Assembly: GCF_033547155.1 (NCBI RefSeq) | Contig: NZ_CP137892.1 | Coordinates: 2,852,001-2,916,000, forward strand | Reading direction: 5' to 3' | Length of the DNA: 64,000 bases | From: Pseudomonas benzenivorans | Lineage (GTDB): Bacteria > Pseudomonadota > Gammaproteobacteria > Pseudomonadales > Pseudomonadaceae | Shown: piece after piece, positions 53,566 to 61,946 of the stretch | Position numbering within the stretch: position 1 is the stretch's first letter | Layout: every line of letters starts with the position of its first letter | The notes under the pieces: model-generated | The model's input: the letters and a program-made list of their open reading frames with translations, nothing else | The model's database searches: none | What the model was told of the DNA's origin: nothing | Position numbers and translations under genes: made by a program

Positions 53566-56500
53566 TTAACCTCCTACCGGGGTATGTGGGCCGCGGCCGC
53601 GCCAGACGCCCAGGGCGAGCAGGCCGGCCAGCAGCGCCAGGGCGAACCAGAATGCCTGGCTCAGGGCTTGGGGCTCGCCTTGGGCGGCGCCCGATTCGGC
53701 GGCGGGCTCGGCCCGGGGCGCCTGGATCTCGCTGAGGCTGCTCGGCACCGGCGCCGGCTCGTAGTGGATGCGCGCCGCCTGCAGGCGCTGCTGCAGGGCG
53801 CTGCGCAGCTCCTCCGGCAGCTGCGGCAGCAGCCACTGCAGCATGGGGTGATCCGGCCGGGTGTGGCCGCTGCCGGGCAGGCCGTGGGCGACCACCAGGC
53901 GGGCGAACTGTTCGCCGAGCTGCTGGCGGGTGGCCGCGTCGGCCTGCCAGAACTCCTTGTGGATGGCCACCAGCATGATCGCCAGCATGTTGCTCTTCAC
54001 ATGCACGTTGGCGCCCTGTTCGAGGAAGTCGTCCAGGCCGACGCCATAGCGGTCGTCGACATACACCGCCTTGACCTCCTCCCAGGCGCTGCCCTTGATG
54101 ATCTCCGGGTTGGTCACCTGCCAGCCCCAGAGGTATTCGAGGAACTCGCTGCCCATGGTCCGCGCGCCGGCGTAGTCGTGCTGCATCAGCGCCTCGATCC
54201 AGGCCGGGTTGAGGAAGCGCCCGCGCAGCTCGGCCAGCAGCGCCTGCTGCAGCGGCTCCAGGCGCACCCGCGCCGGGTCGTTGTGCCAGCTGACGAAGTT
54301 CTCCGGGGTGCTGCCGGAGACCTGCTCCACCGCCAGGCTCAGGCCGCCCAGGTAATCGAAGGAGTCGTTGTTGTCGAGCAGGCCGTAGAGGTTGCTGGAG
54401 CGCCCGAGGTAGGTGCGGCGCACCGTCTTGAGGTTGTCGCGGAACACCTCCTGCTCCGGCTCGCCCTGGTGGCGCAGGCCGTAGGCATGGCCGAGGCGGC
54501 TGACATAGGCCTGGGCCAGTTCGCCGCGTTGCTGCCAGCTGCCGGAGCGCTCCACCAGGCGGTTGATGCCGGCGCCATAGGCCCCCGGGGCCACGCCGAA
54601 CAGGCGCAGGGCCGCCAGGCTGCCGGCCTGCTCGGCACCGAGCCCGGCCTCCAGGCGCCGCGCGGCGTCCGCCACCCAATGGGCGGCGACGCGGTTGACC
54701 GCCAGGCTCTCGCTGCCGCCGCCGGCCGCCGCGCCGAGGGGCTCCAGGGCCGCGGCCAGGGCCGGACGCAGCGCCGGGTAGTCGCGGCGGATGGTTGCAG
54801 CGGCGCCGTCCAGGGCCAGCAGCACCGCCCGTTCGAGCAGCGCCAGCTGGTCGGCGTAGAGGTCGCGGAACAGCCCGGAGGTGGTGAACAGCAGGTCGCG
54901 GCGCTCCTCCCCCGCCGCCAGGGGCCGGCGCCGGATGCCCTGGACGATGCCACGACCGTTCCACTGCGGCTCGACGCCGAGCAGGTCGAGGCCGAAGGCG
55001 ATCATCGCGCCTTCGTCGCGCACCGTGTCCGAGGCCCAGAGGATCACCGCCTCGCGGCCCTCGGCGGCGAGCGGCCGCTGCCGCGCCTGCTGCGCCATCT
55101 CGCGGCCGATGCCCCAGCCGATGCGGCTGGGCAGCAGGCTGCTGTCCAGGGCGTGGAAGTTGCGCCCGGTGGGCAGCGCCTGCGGCGTGCGGATCGGGTC
55201 GTTGCCCTTGCCGGGGGCGACGAAGCCGCCGTCCAGGGCGCGCAGCAGCGCCGCCATCTCGGCCGCCGGCGAGTCGACCAGGGCCTGGCGCTGGCCCGCC
55301 CCGGCGGCGCCCATGGAGGTCAGCAGGGTCTGCACCGCCTCGGGCCGCCAGGGCTTGCCGAACACGTGCAGGCCCATGGGCATGAAGCGTTCCTGGATGT
55401 TGGTCAGGTAATGGCCGACCTCGTGCACCAGCAGGTCGTCATCGACCTGCTCGAAGTCGATGCCGCGGGTGACCAGCACCTCGGCCATGGATTCGCGCAG
55501 CTCCGGTTCCAGGCCGGCGCTGCCGACCAGGCGCTTGATCTCGGCGATGGTGGCGCGTCGCGCCGGCCCCTCGCCCTGCCCGGCGCCGGCCTCGAAGCTC
55601 TCGATCAGCTGGCGCAGCTTGAGCAGGTCGTCGTACAGCGGCGTGGCCACCAGCGGCGGAGTCAGGTGGTCGATCATCACCGCCAGGCCGCGGCGCTTGG
55701 CCTGGATGCCCTCGCCGACCCCGTCGACTATGTAGGGGTAGAGGCTCGGCAGATCGCCGAGTATCTGCGTCGGATAGTCCTCGTCGCTCAGGCCCGCCCG
55801 CCGCCGCGGCAGGAACTCGTAGGTGGAGTGGCGGCCGAGGTGGATCAGCGCGTCGGCACGGAAACCCTCGCGCAGCCAGTGGTAGAAGGCCAGGTACTGA
55901 TGCGGCGGCGGGAACACCAGGTTGGCGTGCAGCAGCTCCTCGTCCACCTCCCAGCCGCGCGGCGGCTGCGGGCCGACGAACACCTTGCCGAAGCGCAGCC
56001 CCGGCAACAGCAGGCGGCCGTCGTGGACCATCACCCGCCCCGGGCCCTCGCCCCAGCCGCGCAGGCCCTCGATGCCGGTCGCCGCCAGCGCCGCGATCAG
56101 CCCCTCGGCCTGGGCCCAGTCGGCCTGGGTCGGCTGCGCCACGGCCGCGCGGTACAGCGCCTCGAGCTGCGCCAGCAGGTCCAGGGCCCGAGCCCGCGCC
56201 GGGTGCTCGACTCCATCGAGCACGTGGTGCAGCTCGCTGGAGCCGCTGGCCAGGATATCCGCGGCGATCTGCAGCTCGGAGGCCGCCAGGGCCCGGCGCA
56301 GCTGGGCGTGCCAGTAACCCAGGGGGCCCTGGACCATCTCCGCCTGCAGCGCGGCCGGCAGCGTGGCGAACCAGTCGCGGTACTCCTCAGCGCCCAGGCT
56401 CTGCACCCTGCCGGCCATCTCGGCCAGGGCGTCGCCCTGCTCCGGCAGGTTGACGCCGCGCTCCTGCAGCAGTTCGAGCAGCGCCGCGGGGCTGTCCGGC

Positions 56501-57882
56501 AGCGGCCCGGTGTCGTAGCCCTCGGCCTGCAGGCGCTGGAGGATGTGCCACAGCGACTGCGGCACGTCGAGGTTGTCCGCGCCGATGTTGTGCCGGCCCG
56601 GCGGATGGTTGTAGTAGATGATCGCCAGGCGCTTGTCGGCGTTGGCCGTGCGCTGCAGGTGTCGCCAGCGCTGGATGCGCGCGCTCATCGCGGCGACCTG
56701 CTGCGGCAGCGGCTCGCCGATGGCGAAGCGGATGCCGGACAGCGGGTCGAGCTGGCGCTCGCGCCAGGCCGCCAGGACCATGGCCTGGCTGGTGCCCTGC
56801 AGCTCCGGCATGGCCAGCTGGTAGTGCACCTTGTCGCGCGCCAGGCCGTCGCTGGACAGCTGCCAGACCGCCTCGCTGCGGTCCTCCAGGCGCAGGCCCT
56901 TGAGCACCGGCACGTTCAGCTCGCCGAGCAGCTCGGTGACCTGCTCGCGGTGCTCGCCGCCGCCGATGACGAAGTCCTGCAGGGCGACCACCGCCGCCAA
57001 CGGCGGGTGCTCGCCCTCCTTGAGCCAGCGCACCGCCTGCAGGGAGCCCGCGCCCCAGTTGGCGAACAGGCTGACGCAAGCCAGACCGGCCTCGCCCAGG
57101 GCCTGGCACAGCGCGTCGTTGAGCGCCTGGTCGCCGGCACGATCGGCGCGCCCGTGGTCGACCAGCGCCACCAGGGCGTCGCCGCGCCAGCGCAGCTGCT
57201 CGGCGCTGCGCAGCTCGCCGTCCTGGTAGAAGCGCAGCGGCGCCCGCGCCTTGGCCGGCGCCACCGCCACCTCGGCGTCCACCCGCGCCGCCAGCCAGGC
57301 GAGCAGCCCGGCGATGTTCTCGCTGCCGCCGGCCAGCCAGTAGCTGCGCGCGCTCAGCCAGTCGGCCTGACGCGGGTGTTCGCGCTGCTGCGCCTGCAGC
57401 CAGGGGGCCAGCGCCCCGCTCGGCTTGGCCGCGCCCAGGCGCTCGGCCTCTTCGCGGGAGGCGAACAGTGGACGGCCGGCGGCGCGGCTGAGCTGCACCA
57501 GGCCATGGTCGCTGTGCAGGACGAACAGCTCGGCGGCGGCTGCCCGGCCCAGCAGGGGCCGCAGACGCTCCACCTCGGCGCCGAAGATGCCGGCGCCGAA
57601 CAGCACCTGGCCCGCATCCAGCCACTGCGCTAGGGCGGCATCGTCCAGCTCGGCCAGCTGCTCGGGGGTCCGCGCGCTGACCCGCTGGCCGGGATACTGG
57701 CGCTGGAACTGGGCGACCGCCGCGGCGAACTCGGCGGCGCTGTAGGCGGAGACGATGGCGTTGATCTGCGCCGCACCGGCCAGCGGCGCGCTCAGCGCCA
57801 GGCAGGCGGCCAAGGCCAGGCGCCGGCTCAGGGAAAGGGCGCGCGTCAGCAAAGACGCAGGCCGTGGAAGGGACATGCTCAT
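53566..57882 (-). CDS. Envelope-anchored CobN/HmuS-like chelatase
   Basis: A 1438-residue member of the CobN/BchH chelatase family, longer than cytoplasmic CobN (about 1250). The start is a signal peptide (basic region, then LALAACLALSAPLAGA). The extreme C-terminus has one membrane helix (about 1410-1428, FWFALALLAGLLALGV) followed by RGRG, giving a large periplasmic domain. CobN features include NHPPGRHNIGADNLDVPQSL and AKRRGLAVMIDHLTPP. The usual GTHG and PGK around the active-site region read GRHS (683-686, H685) and PRR (692-694). It leads an operon with ExbB-like and DUF2149 genes under a B12 riboswitch. Substrate is unknown. Confidence 0.85.
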   Translation of the reverse strand: MSMSLPRPASLLTRALSLSRRLALAACLALSAPLAGAAQINAIVSAYSAAEFAAAVAQFQRQYPGQRVSARTPEQLAELDDAALAQWLDAGQVLFGAGIFGAEVERLRPLLGRAAAAELFVLHSDHGLVQLSRAAGRPLFASREEAERLGAAKPSGALAPWLQAQQREHPRQADWLSARSYWLAGGSENIAGLLAWLAARVDAEVAVAPAKARAPLRFYQDGELRSAEQLRWRGDALVALVDHGRADRAGDQALNDALCQALGEAGLACVSLFANWGAGSLQAVRWLKEGEHPPLAAVVALQDFVIGGGEHREQVTELLGELNVPVLKGLRLEDRSEAVWQLSSDGLARDKVHYQLAMPELQGTSQAMVLAAWRERQLDPLSGIRFAIGEPLPQQVAAMSARIQRWRHLQRTANADKRLAIIYYNHPPGRHNIGADNLDVPQSLWHILQRLQAEGYDTGPLPDSPAALLELLQERGVNLPEQGDALAEMAGRVQSLGAEEYRDWFATLPAALQAEMVQGPLGYWHAQLRRALAASELQIAADILASGSSELHHVLDGVEHPARARALDLLAQLEALYRAAVAQPTQADWAQAEGLIAALAATGIEGLRGWGEGPGRVMVHDGRLLLPGLRFGKVFVGPQPPRGWEVDEELLHANLVFPPPHQYLAFYHWLREGFRADALIHLGRHSTYEFLPRRRAGLSDEDYPTQILGDLPSLYPYIVDGVGEGIQAKRRGLAVMIDHLTPPLVATPLYDDLLKLRQLIESFEAGAGQGEGPARRATIAEIKRLVGSAGLEPELRESMAEVLVTRGIDFEQVDDDLLVHEVGHYLTNIQERFMPMGLHVFGKPWRPEAVQTLLTSMGAAGAGQRQALVDSPAAEMAALLRALDGGFVAPGKGNDPIRTPQALPTGRNFHALDSSLLPSRIGWGIGREMAQQARQRPLAAEGREAVILWASDTVRDEGAMIAFGLDLLGVEPQWNGRGIVQGIRRRPLAAGEERRDLLFTTSGLFRDLYADQLALLERAVLLALDGAAATIRRDYPALRPALAAALEPLGAAAGGGSESLAVNRVAAHWVADAARRLEAGLGAEQAGSLAALRLFGVAPGAYGAGINRLVERSGSWQQRGELAQAYVSRLGHAYGLRHQGEPEQEVFRDNLKTVRRTYLGRSSNLYGLLDNNDSFDYLGGLSLAVEQVSGSTPENFVSWHNDPARVRLEPLQQALLAELRGRFLNPAWIEALMQHDYAGARTMGSEFLEYLWGWQVTNPEIIKGSAWEEVKAVYVDDRYGVGLDDFLEQGANVHVKSNMLAIMLVAIHKEFWQADAATRQQLGEQFARLVVAHGLPGSGHTRPDHPMLQWLLPQLPEELRSALQQRLQAARIHYEPAPVPSSLSEIQAPRAEPAAESGAAQGEPQALSQAFWFALALLAGLLALGVWRGRGPHTPVGG

Positions 57883-57999
57883 GTCGTAATAGCTCCGCCG
57901 CGCTCACCCGCGCGGCCCAGACCGCAAGAGGCAGACGGAGGAACGACGACGCATGGGCCACGACAAGGGCGCGGCCCACCCGCCGGACAACGCCCTCCG

Positions 58000-58227
58000 C
58001 GATGCCGTGGACTGCGACAGGCCGGTCTCCGGGCTCACGAGCGGCGATCCATCTGGAGGATCGCCGGTCCGCGCACCTTCCCGTGCCGAGGCACAGTGGT
58101 AAAAAGCGCGGGTTTGACTCGTCTACCGTTGCGGGGGCAGCGTCGGAATGGCGGGCCGCAGAGGCCACACGCACCGACTTCCCTGTTTCACCCCTCGGAC
58201 GCGCGGCGTCGGGGGCACCTGTTGCAA
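58000..58227 (-). ncRNA. Cobalamin riboswitch (second copy, upstream of the CobN-like operon)
   Basis: The same aptamer elements as the first copy appear in order on the minus strand, with the B12 box at about 58020-58035 and the 5' GGTGCCCCC at 58211-58219. The match to the first copy continues beyond the aptamer on both sides (for example CAAGGCGCGCAGGGTAG at the 5' end and GACAACGCCCTCCGCGATGC at the 3' end), which points to duplication or conversion of the whole leader. It should repress the CobN-like operon when B12 is plentiful. Confidence 0.92.
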
Positions 58228-58337
58228 GGCGCGCAGGGTAGAGACAGGCCGGCGGGGCGTCAATGCATGGGTGCGCCCGATGCCTCCCGCAACGGGAGCT
58301 AAGCTTCTACCTCCCCTTACTCGTCAGGAGCGTTGCG

Positions 58338-58685
58338 ATGAAATACCGAGGAAGCTGTCACTGTGGCCAGGTGGCGTTCGAGGTGGAGGGCGAGATCGCC
58401 GGAGCCATGGCCTGCAACTGTTCGATCTGCCAGCGCAAGGGTGCCTTGCTGTGGTTCGTCCCGCGGGACCGGTTGAGCCTGCTGACCCCGGACAGCGACG
58501 CCGCCACCTACAGCTTCAACAAGCATGTGATCCAGCACCGCTTCTGCCCGCGCTGCGGCATCCACCCCTTCGGCGAAGGCACCGACCCCAAGGGCAATGC
58601 CATGGCGGCGATCAATATCCGCTGCCTGGAAGGCATCGACCTGGACGCCGTGCCGGTTCAGCAGTTCGACGGCAGGGCGCTGTAG
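58338..58685 (+). CDS. GFA-family (CENP-V fold) zinc protein
   Basis: A 115-residue protein of the GFA family. Zinc-ligand clusters are SCHCGQVAFEVEG at the start, ACNCSICQRKG near residue 29 and FCPRCGIHPFGEG near 70. ATG 58338 follows AGGAG; the upstream part of the open frame is not part of the gene. It stands alone and divergent from the CobN-like operon. Activity unknown. Confidence 0.85.
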   Translation: MKYRGSCHCGQVAFEVEGEIAGAMACNCSICQRKGALLWFVPRDRLSLLTPDSDAATYSFNKHVIQHRFCPRCGIHPFGEGTDPKGNAMAAINIRCLEGIDLDAVPVQQFDGRAL

Positions 58686-58708
58686 AGCGGCCACAGACGC
58701 ACCGGAGA

Positions 58709-58738
58709 CAAAAAAGCCAGGCCGCCGGGGCCTGGCTT
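58709..58738 (-). terminator. Intrinsic terminator after tRNA-Ala
   Basis: AAGCCAGGCC and GGCCTGGCTT form a ten-base-pair stem, and the A run at 58710-58715 gives six T residues on the minus strand right after it. It lies eight bases past the tRNA 3' end and may also end the plus-strand GFA transcript. Confidence 0.85.
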
Positions 58739-58745
58739 GTCGACT

Positions 58746-58821
<76 letters not shown>

Positions 58822-58864
58822 TTGCCCAGTCAATCTAGCCCGCCGCCGGGCCGACGGCAACGCC

Positions 58865-59185
58865 TCAGTGCCGGGGCATGAACCCCGCCGGCTTGGCCGC
58901 CAGCCAGGCGACGAAGCTGCGCAGGCGCTCGTCGCCGAGCAGCGCCTCGCGGCTGTTGTAGGTCAGGGCCAGTTCCTTCTCGCCGAACAGCCGGTGGATC
59001 TGGTTGTGGCAGGCGCGGCAGACCCACAGGGTGGCGGTGATGCGCTCGCTCCTGGCATAGCGCTTCTGCACGTAGGGCTTGTCGTGCAGGGCCTTGGGGA
59101 TCAGGTGGTGGCGAGTCAGCGCCGTGGCGCGGGTACAGAGCTCGCAGGCCTCGGGCTGGGGCGGCAGGCGAATCGGCTCGGCCAT
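58865..59185 (-). CDS. HNH endonuclease-fold protein
   Basis: A 106-residue protein with an HNH nuclease core: CELCTRATALTRHHLIPKAL at the N-terminus, and VCRACHNQIHRLF near residue 55, which supply the zinc cysteines and the histidine-asparagine-histidine positions. Small HNH proteins of this kind are common in pseudomonads and uncharacterised. It ends 44 bases upstream of the tRNA 5' end and shares its direction, and starts 8 bases after the methyltransferase gene ends. Confidence 0.82.
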   Translation of the reverse strand: MAEPIRLPPQPEACELCTRATALTRHHLIPKALHDKPYVQKRYARSERITATLWVCRACHNQIHRLFGEKELALTYNSREALLGDERLRSFVAWLAAKPAGFMPRH

Positions 59186-59192
59186 GGGTCCG

Positions 59193-59855
59193 TCAGCGCT
59201 TGCGGCACAGGGTCAGGCCGTCGCCCAGCGGCAGCAGGGACAGGTCGATGCGCGCGTCGTCGCGCAGCGCCAGGTTGAGCGCCTGGATGGCCCGGGTGTC
59301 GGAGCTATCCGGGCTCTGCTCCAGCACCCGGCCGCTCCACAGGGTGTTGTCGAACAGGATCAGGCCCCCTTGGCGCACCAGCCGCAGGGCCTGTTCGAAG
59401 TAGGCCGGGTAGTTGGCCTTGTCGGCGTCGATGAAGATCAGGTCGATGCTGCCGGCCAGCCCCTCGGCCTCCAGCGCGGCGAGGGTCTCCAGGGCCGGCG
59501 CCAGGCGCTGCTCGATGCGCCCGGCCAGCCCCGCCTCGCGCCAGTAGCGCTCGGCCACGGCGTTGTAGTCGCCGGGGATGTCGCAGCAGATCAGCCGGCC
59601 GTCGTCCGGCAGCGCCGCCGCCATGCACAGGGCGCTGTAGCCGGTGAAGGTGCCGACCTCGACCAGCTTTCTGGCACCGATCAGCTTGACCAGCAGGGCC
59701 ATGAACTGGCCCTGCTCCGGGGCGATCTGCCACCGGGCGTTGGCCAGCCGGGCGGTCTCGGCGCGCAGACGCTCCTGCAGCGGGGTTTCGCGCAGGGACA
59801 CATCCAGCAAGTAGCGGTACAGGTCGTCGTCGAGATTCAGGGTGCGGTTGGTCAT
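59193..59855 (-). CDS. SAM-dependent O-methyltransferase (caffeoyl-CoA type)
   Basis: A 220-residue class I methyltransferase of the O-methyltransferase 3 family. The cofactor loop is VEVGTFTGYSALCMA, and the metal/substrate-site aspartates are in LIFIDADKANYPAYF and LILFDNTLWSGRV. The N-terminal LLDVSLRETPLQERLRAET is typical. Family members methylate catechol-type hydroxyls using a divalent metal. The physiological substrate is unknown. It follows the first NlpC/P60 gene by 19 bases on the same strand. Confidence 0.88.
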   Translation of the reverse strand: MTNRTLNLDDDLYRYLLDVSLRETPLQERLRAETARLANARWQIAPEQGQFMALLVKLIGARKLVEVGTFTGYSALCMAAALPDDGRLICCDIPGDYNAVAERYWREAGLAGRIEQRLAPALETLAALEAEGLAGSIDLIFIDADKANYPAYFEQALRLVRQGGLILFDNTLWSGRVLEQSPDSSDTRAIQALNLALRDDARIDLSLLPLGDGLTLCRKR

Positions 59856-59874
59856 GGGCGAAACCCTCTGCGCG

Positions 59875-60393
59875 TCAGGGATTGCGCGCCAGTTCGGCGC
59901 CGAACACGCGCTTGGCGTCCAGGTAGGTGCGCTGCCAGTAGCTGTTGCTCAGGCTGTCCAGACGCACGGTGCCGCCGCTGGACGGGGCGTGGACGAAGCG
60001 CCCCTCGCCGACATAGATGCCGGCGTGGCTGACCTGGCGCCCACCGTTGGTGGCGAAGAACACCAGGTCGCCGCTCTGCAGGGCCTCGCGGCTGGCGATG
60101 GTCGGCGCGCGCAGGGCACTGAGCTCGCGGGTGGAACGGGGCAGGCGGATGCCGGCGGCGTCGCGGTAGACGTAGCCGATCAGGCCGCTGCAGTCGAAAC
60201 CGCCGTCCGGGGTGTTGCCGCCGTAGCGGTAGGGCGTGCCGACCAGGCCGAGGGCACGGAACAGCACGTCGGCGGAGCTGCCGTGGGGGCTACCGGTCGG
60301 TATCTGGATACTGGTGGGTGCGGGCGACTGGCCGGCACAGGCGCCGAGCAGCGCAATGAGGAGCAACAGGGCGACACGGGACGTGACGGGCAT
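59875..60393 (-). CDS. NlpC/P60 (C40) lipoprotein hydrolase
   Basis: A 172-residue exported cysteine peptidase that probably cuts peptidoglycan stem peptides (gamma-D-Glu-meso-Dap or similar). The signal peptide ends in a lipobox LLGACAGQ, so it should be lipid-anchored. The catalytic cysteine is in FDCSGLIGYVYR, the histidine in VSHAGIYVGEGRFVHA. It is about 40% alike in pattern to the gene just upstream, a tandem pair. Confidence 0.9.
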   Translation of the reverse strand: MPVTSRVALLLLIALLGACAGQSPAPTSIQIPTGSPHGSSADVLFRALGLVGTPYRYGGNTPDGGFDCSGLIGYVYRDAAGIRLPRSTRELSALRAPTIASREALQSGDLVFFATNGGRQVSHAGIYVGEGRFVHAPSSGGTVRLDSLSNSYWQRTYLDAKRVFGAELARNP

Positions 60394-60476
60394 GTGCGAG
60401 GCAATCCTAGGCCTGGTTGCGCCCTACTCTGCCGTCTCGAGGCTTACCGCGCAACCTTAGAGGCCGCGCGGGCACT

Positions 60477-61103
60477 TCAGGGATGGCGCTCCTGCGCCTC
60501 GTCCGGCGCCATGGCCAGCACGCGCTTGGCCTCGAGGAAACTGCGTTTCCAGTAGCGGTCGTCCAGGCTGTCGACCCGCACGCCACCGCTGCGGCGGCTG
60601 GCGGAATGGATGAACTGGTCATCGCCCAGGTAGATGCCGGCGTGGCTGACGCGGCCGCGGCCGTTGGTGCTGAAGAACACCAGGTCGCCCGGCTCCAGCT
60701 CGTCGCGCTCGACCAGCGGCGCATCGATATTGATCATCTCGCGGGTGGAACGCGGCAGCTGCAGGCCCGCCTCTTCGCGGAACAGGTAGCCGATGAAGCC
60801 GCTGCAGTCGAAGCCCGACTTCACCGAGCTGCCGCCGAAGCGGTAGCGGGTGCCGACCAGCGACAGGCCATGGGACAGGATGCTGTCGGCCAACTGGGGC
60901 ATCTCGTAGGGCTGATCGTCGGTAAGGTCGGCGAGCTCTTGTTCCGTGGGCTCGGCGTGGGGTGCCTTGGATACGAAGGTGTCCGATTTGCTGAGTGGGC
61001 CGAACACGCCGGATTGAGTCTGCGGAGACTGGCCGGCGCAGGCGGCGAGGAACAAGACCAGTGCGAGGGGCACGAGGGGTGCGAAGCGTTTGCGCATGGG
61101 CAC
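60477..61103 (-). CDS. NlpC/P60 (C40) lipoprotein hydrolase
   Basis: A 208-residue relative of the previous gene, with a lipobox LFLAACAGQ, a longer linker of about 70 residues, and the catalytic residues in FDCSGFIGYLFR and RVSHAGIYLGDDQF. It shares with its neighbour the LPRSTRE segment after the nucleophile. Tandem NlpC/P60 lipoproteins probably arose by duplication; the different linker suggests different placement in the envelope. It precedes the other copy by 83 bases on the same strand. Confidence 0.9.
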   Translation of the reverse strand: MPMRKRFAPLVPLALVLFLAACAGQSPQTQSGVFGPLSKSDTFVSKAPHAEPTEQELADLTDDQPYEMPQLADSILSHGLSLVGTRYRFGGSSVKSGFDCSGFIGYLFREEAGLQLPRSTREMINIDAPLVERDELEPGDLVFFSTNGRGRVSHAGIYLGDDQFIHSASRRSGGVRVDSLDDRYWKRSFLEAKRVLAMAPDEAQERHP

Positions 61104-61165
61104 GACCGTGTCGGGAATTCTGATAGGGCCGCGACTATGCCCTCAATCCGGCCTATTTGCAAATT

Positions 61166-61933
61166 CTATGGGCGCACGATGTGACCCAGCAATCTCGGCA
61201 GCACATCTAAGGCCCGCCCCTGCAGGTGGATATCGACCAGTTCGCTCAGATCGGTGCGGGCCGGATTGACTTCCACCGTCAGTCCGCCGGCCTGGCGGGT
61301 GCGCAACACCGGTTCGATGATGTAGGGGAAGCTGGCACTGGTGCCGACGCTCAGCACCAACTCGAAGCCCTTGCCCAGCTCGGTGTAGAGGCTGTCGACG
61401 GCGGTCTCCGGGAGCATTTCCTCGAACAGCACCACCGGCGGGCGCAGGATGCCGCCACAGAGCCGGCAATGCGGGGGCAAGGGCCGCGCCAGGTGCTCGG
61501 CCAACTCGGCATCCTCGGCGCCGCAGGACTGGCAGAACAGCGGCGCCAGTTCGCCATGGATCTCGATCAGGCGCTCGACCGGGCTGCCGGCGGCGCGGTG
61601 GTAGCCGTCGATGTTCTGGGTCAGCAGCCAGCACTGGGGCTTGCGCCGCTGCAGCTCGGCGAGGGCGAAGTGACCGGCATTGGCCCGGGCGCCGAGGCAG
61701 GCCTTGCCCAGCTCGGCCAGGTACTTCCAGCACAGCGCCGGATCGCGCCGCAGCATGGACCCGGACAGCGCCGCCTCGATCGGCAGCCCCTCGTCCGTGT
61801 GGCCGTTGTACAGACCGCCGAGGCCGCGATAGGTGGGCAGCCCGGAATCGGCGGACAGCCCCGCGCCGGTGATCACCAGGATGCGCTCGGCCCGGGCGAT
61901 AGCCAGGGCGACCCGCTGGATGTCCGCCTCCAT
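61166..61933 (-). CDS. Sirtuin-type NAD-dependent protein deacylase
   Basis: A 255-residue Sir2-family enzyme that removes acyl groups from lysines using NAD. The NAD-binding motif ITGAGLSADSGLPTYRG is at residues 20-36, and the catalytic histidine region is TQNIDGYHRAAG. The four-cysteine zinc site is CQSCGAEDAE, then CRLCGGILRPPVVLF. It has RGLGGLYNG rather than the FRG-type loop of CobB deacylases, a small difference in the substrate side. It ends 13 bases before the glycosylase gene begins upstream on the same strand. Confidence 0.9.
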   Translation of the reverse strand: MEADIQRVALAIARAERILVITGAGLSADSGLPTYRGLGGLYNGHTDEGLPIEAALSGSMLRRDPALCWKYLAELGKACLGARANAGHFALAELQRRKPQCWLLTQNIDGYHRAAGSPVERLIEIHGELAPLFCQSCGAEDAELAEHLARPLPPHCRLCGGILRPPVVLFEEMLPETAVDSLYTELGKGFELVLSVGTSASFPYIIEPVLRTRQAGGLTVEVNPARTDLSELVDIHLQGRALDVLPRLLGHIVRP

Positions 61934-61946
61934 CGCCCCTCCTCGC

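Noticed and set aside
53584..57633. A 1349-codon open frame on the plus strand, antisense to the CobN-like gene
   Set aside because: Composition is low-complexity (Q, R, A, G, L rich), typical of antisense frames in high-GC DNA, with no family resemblance or start signal. The minus strand has a clear conserved protein.
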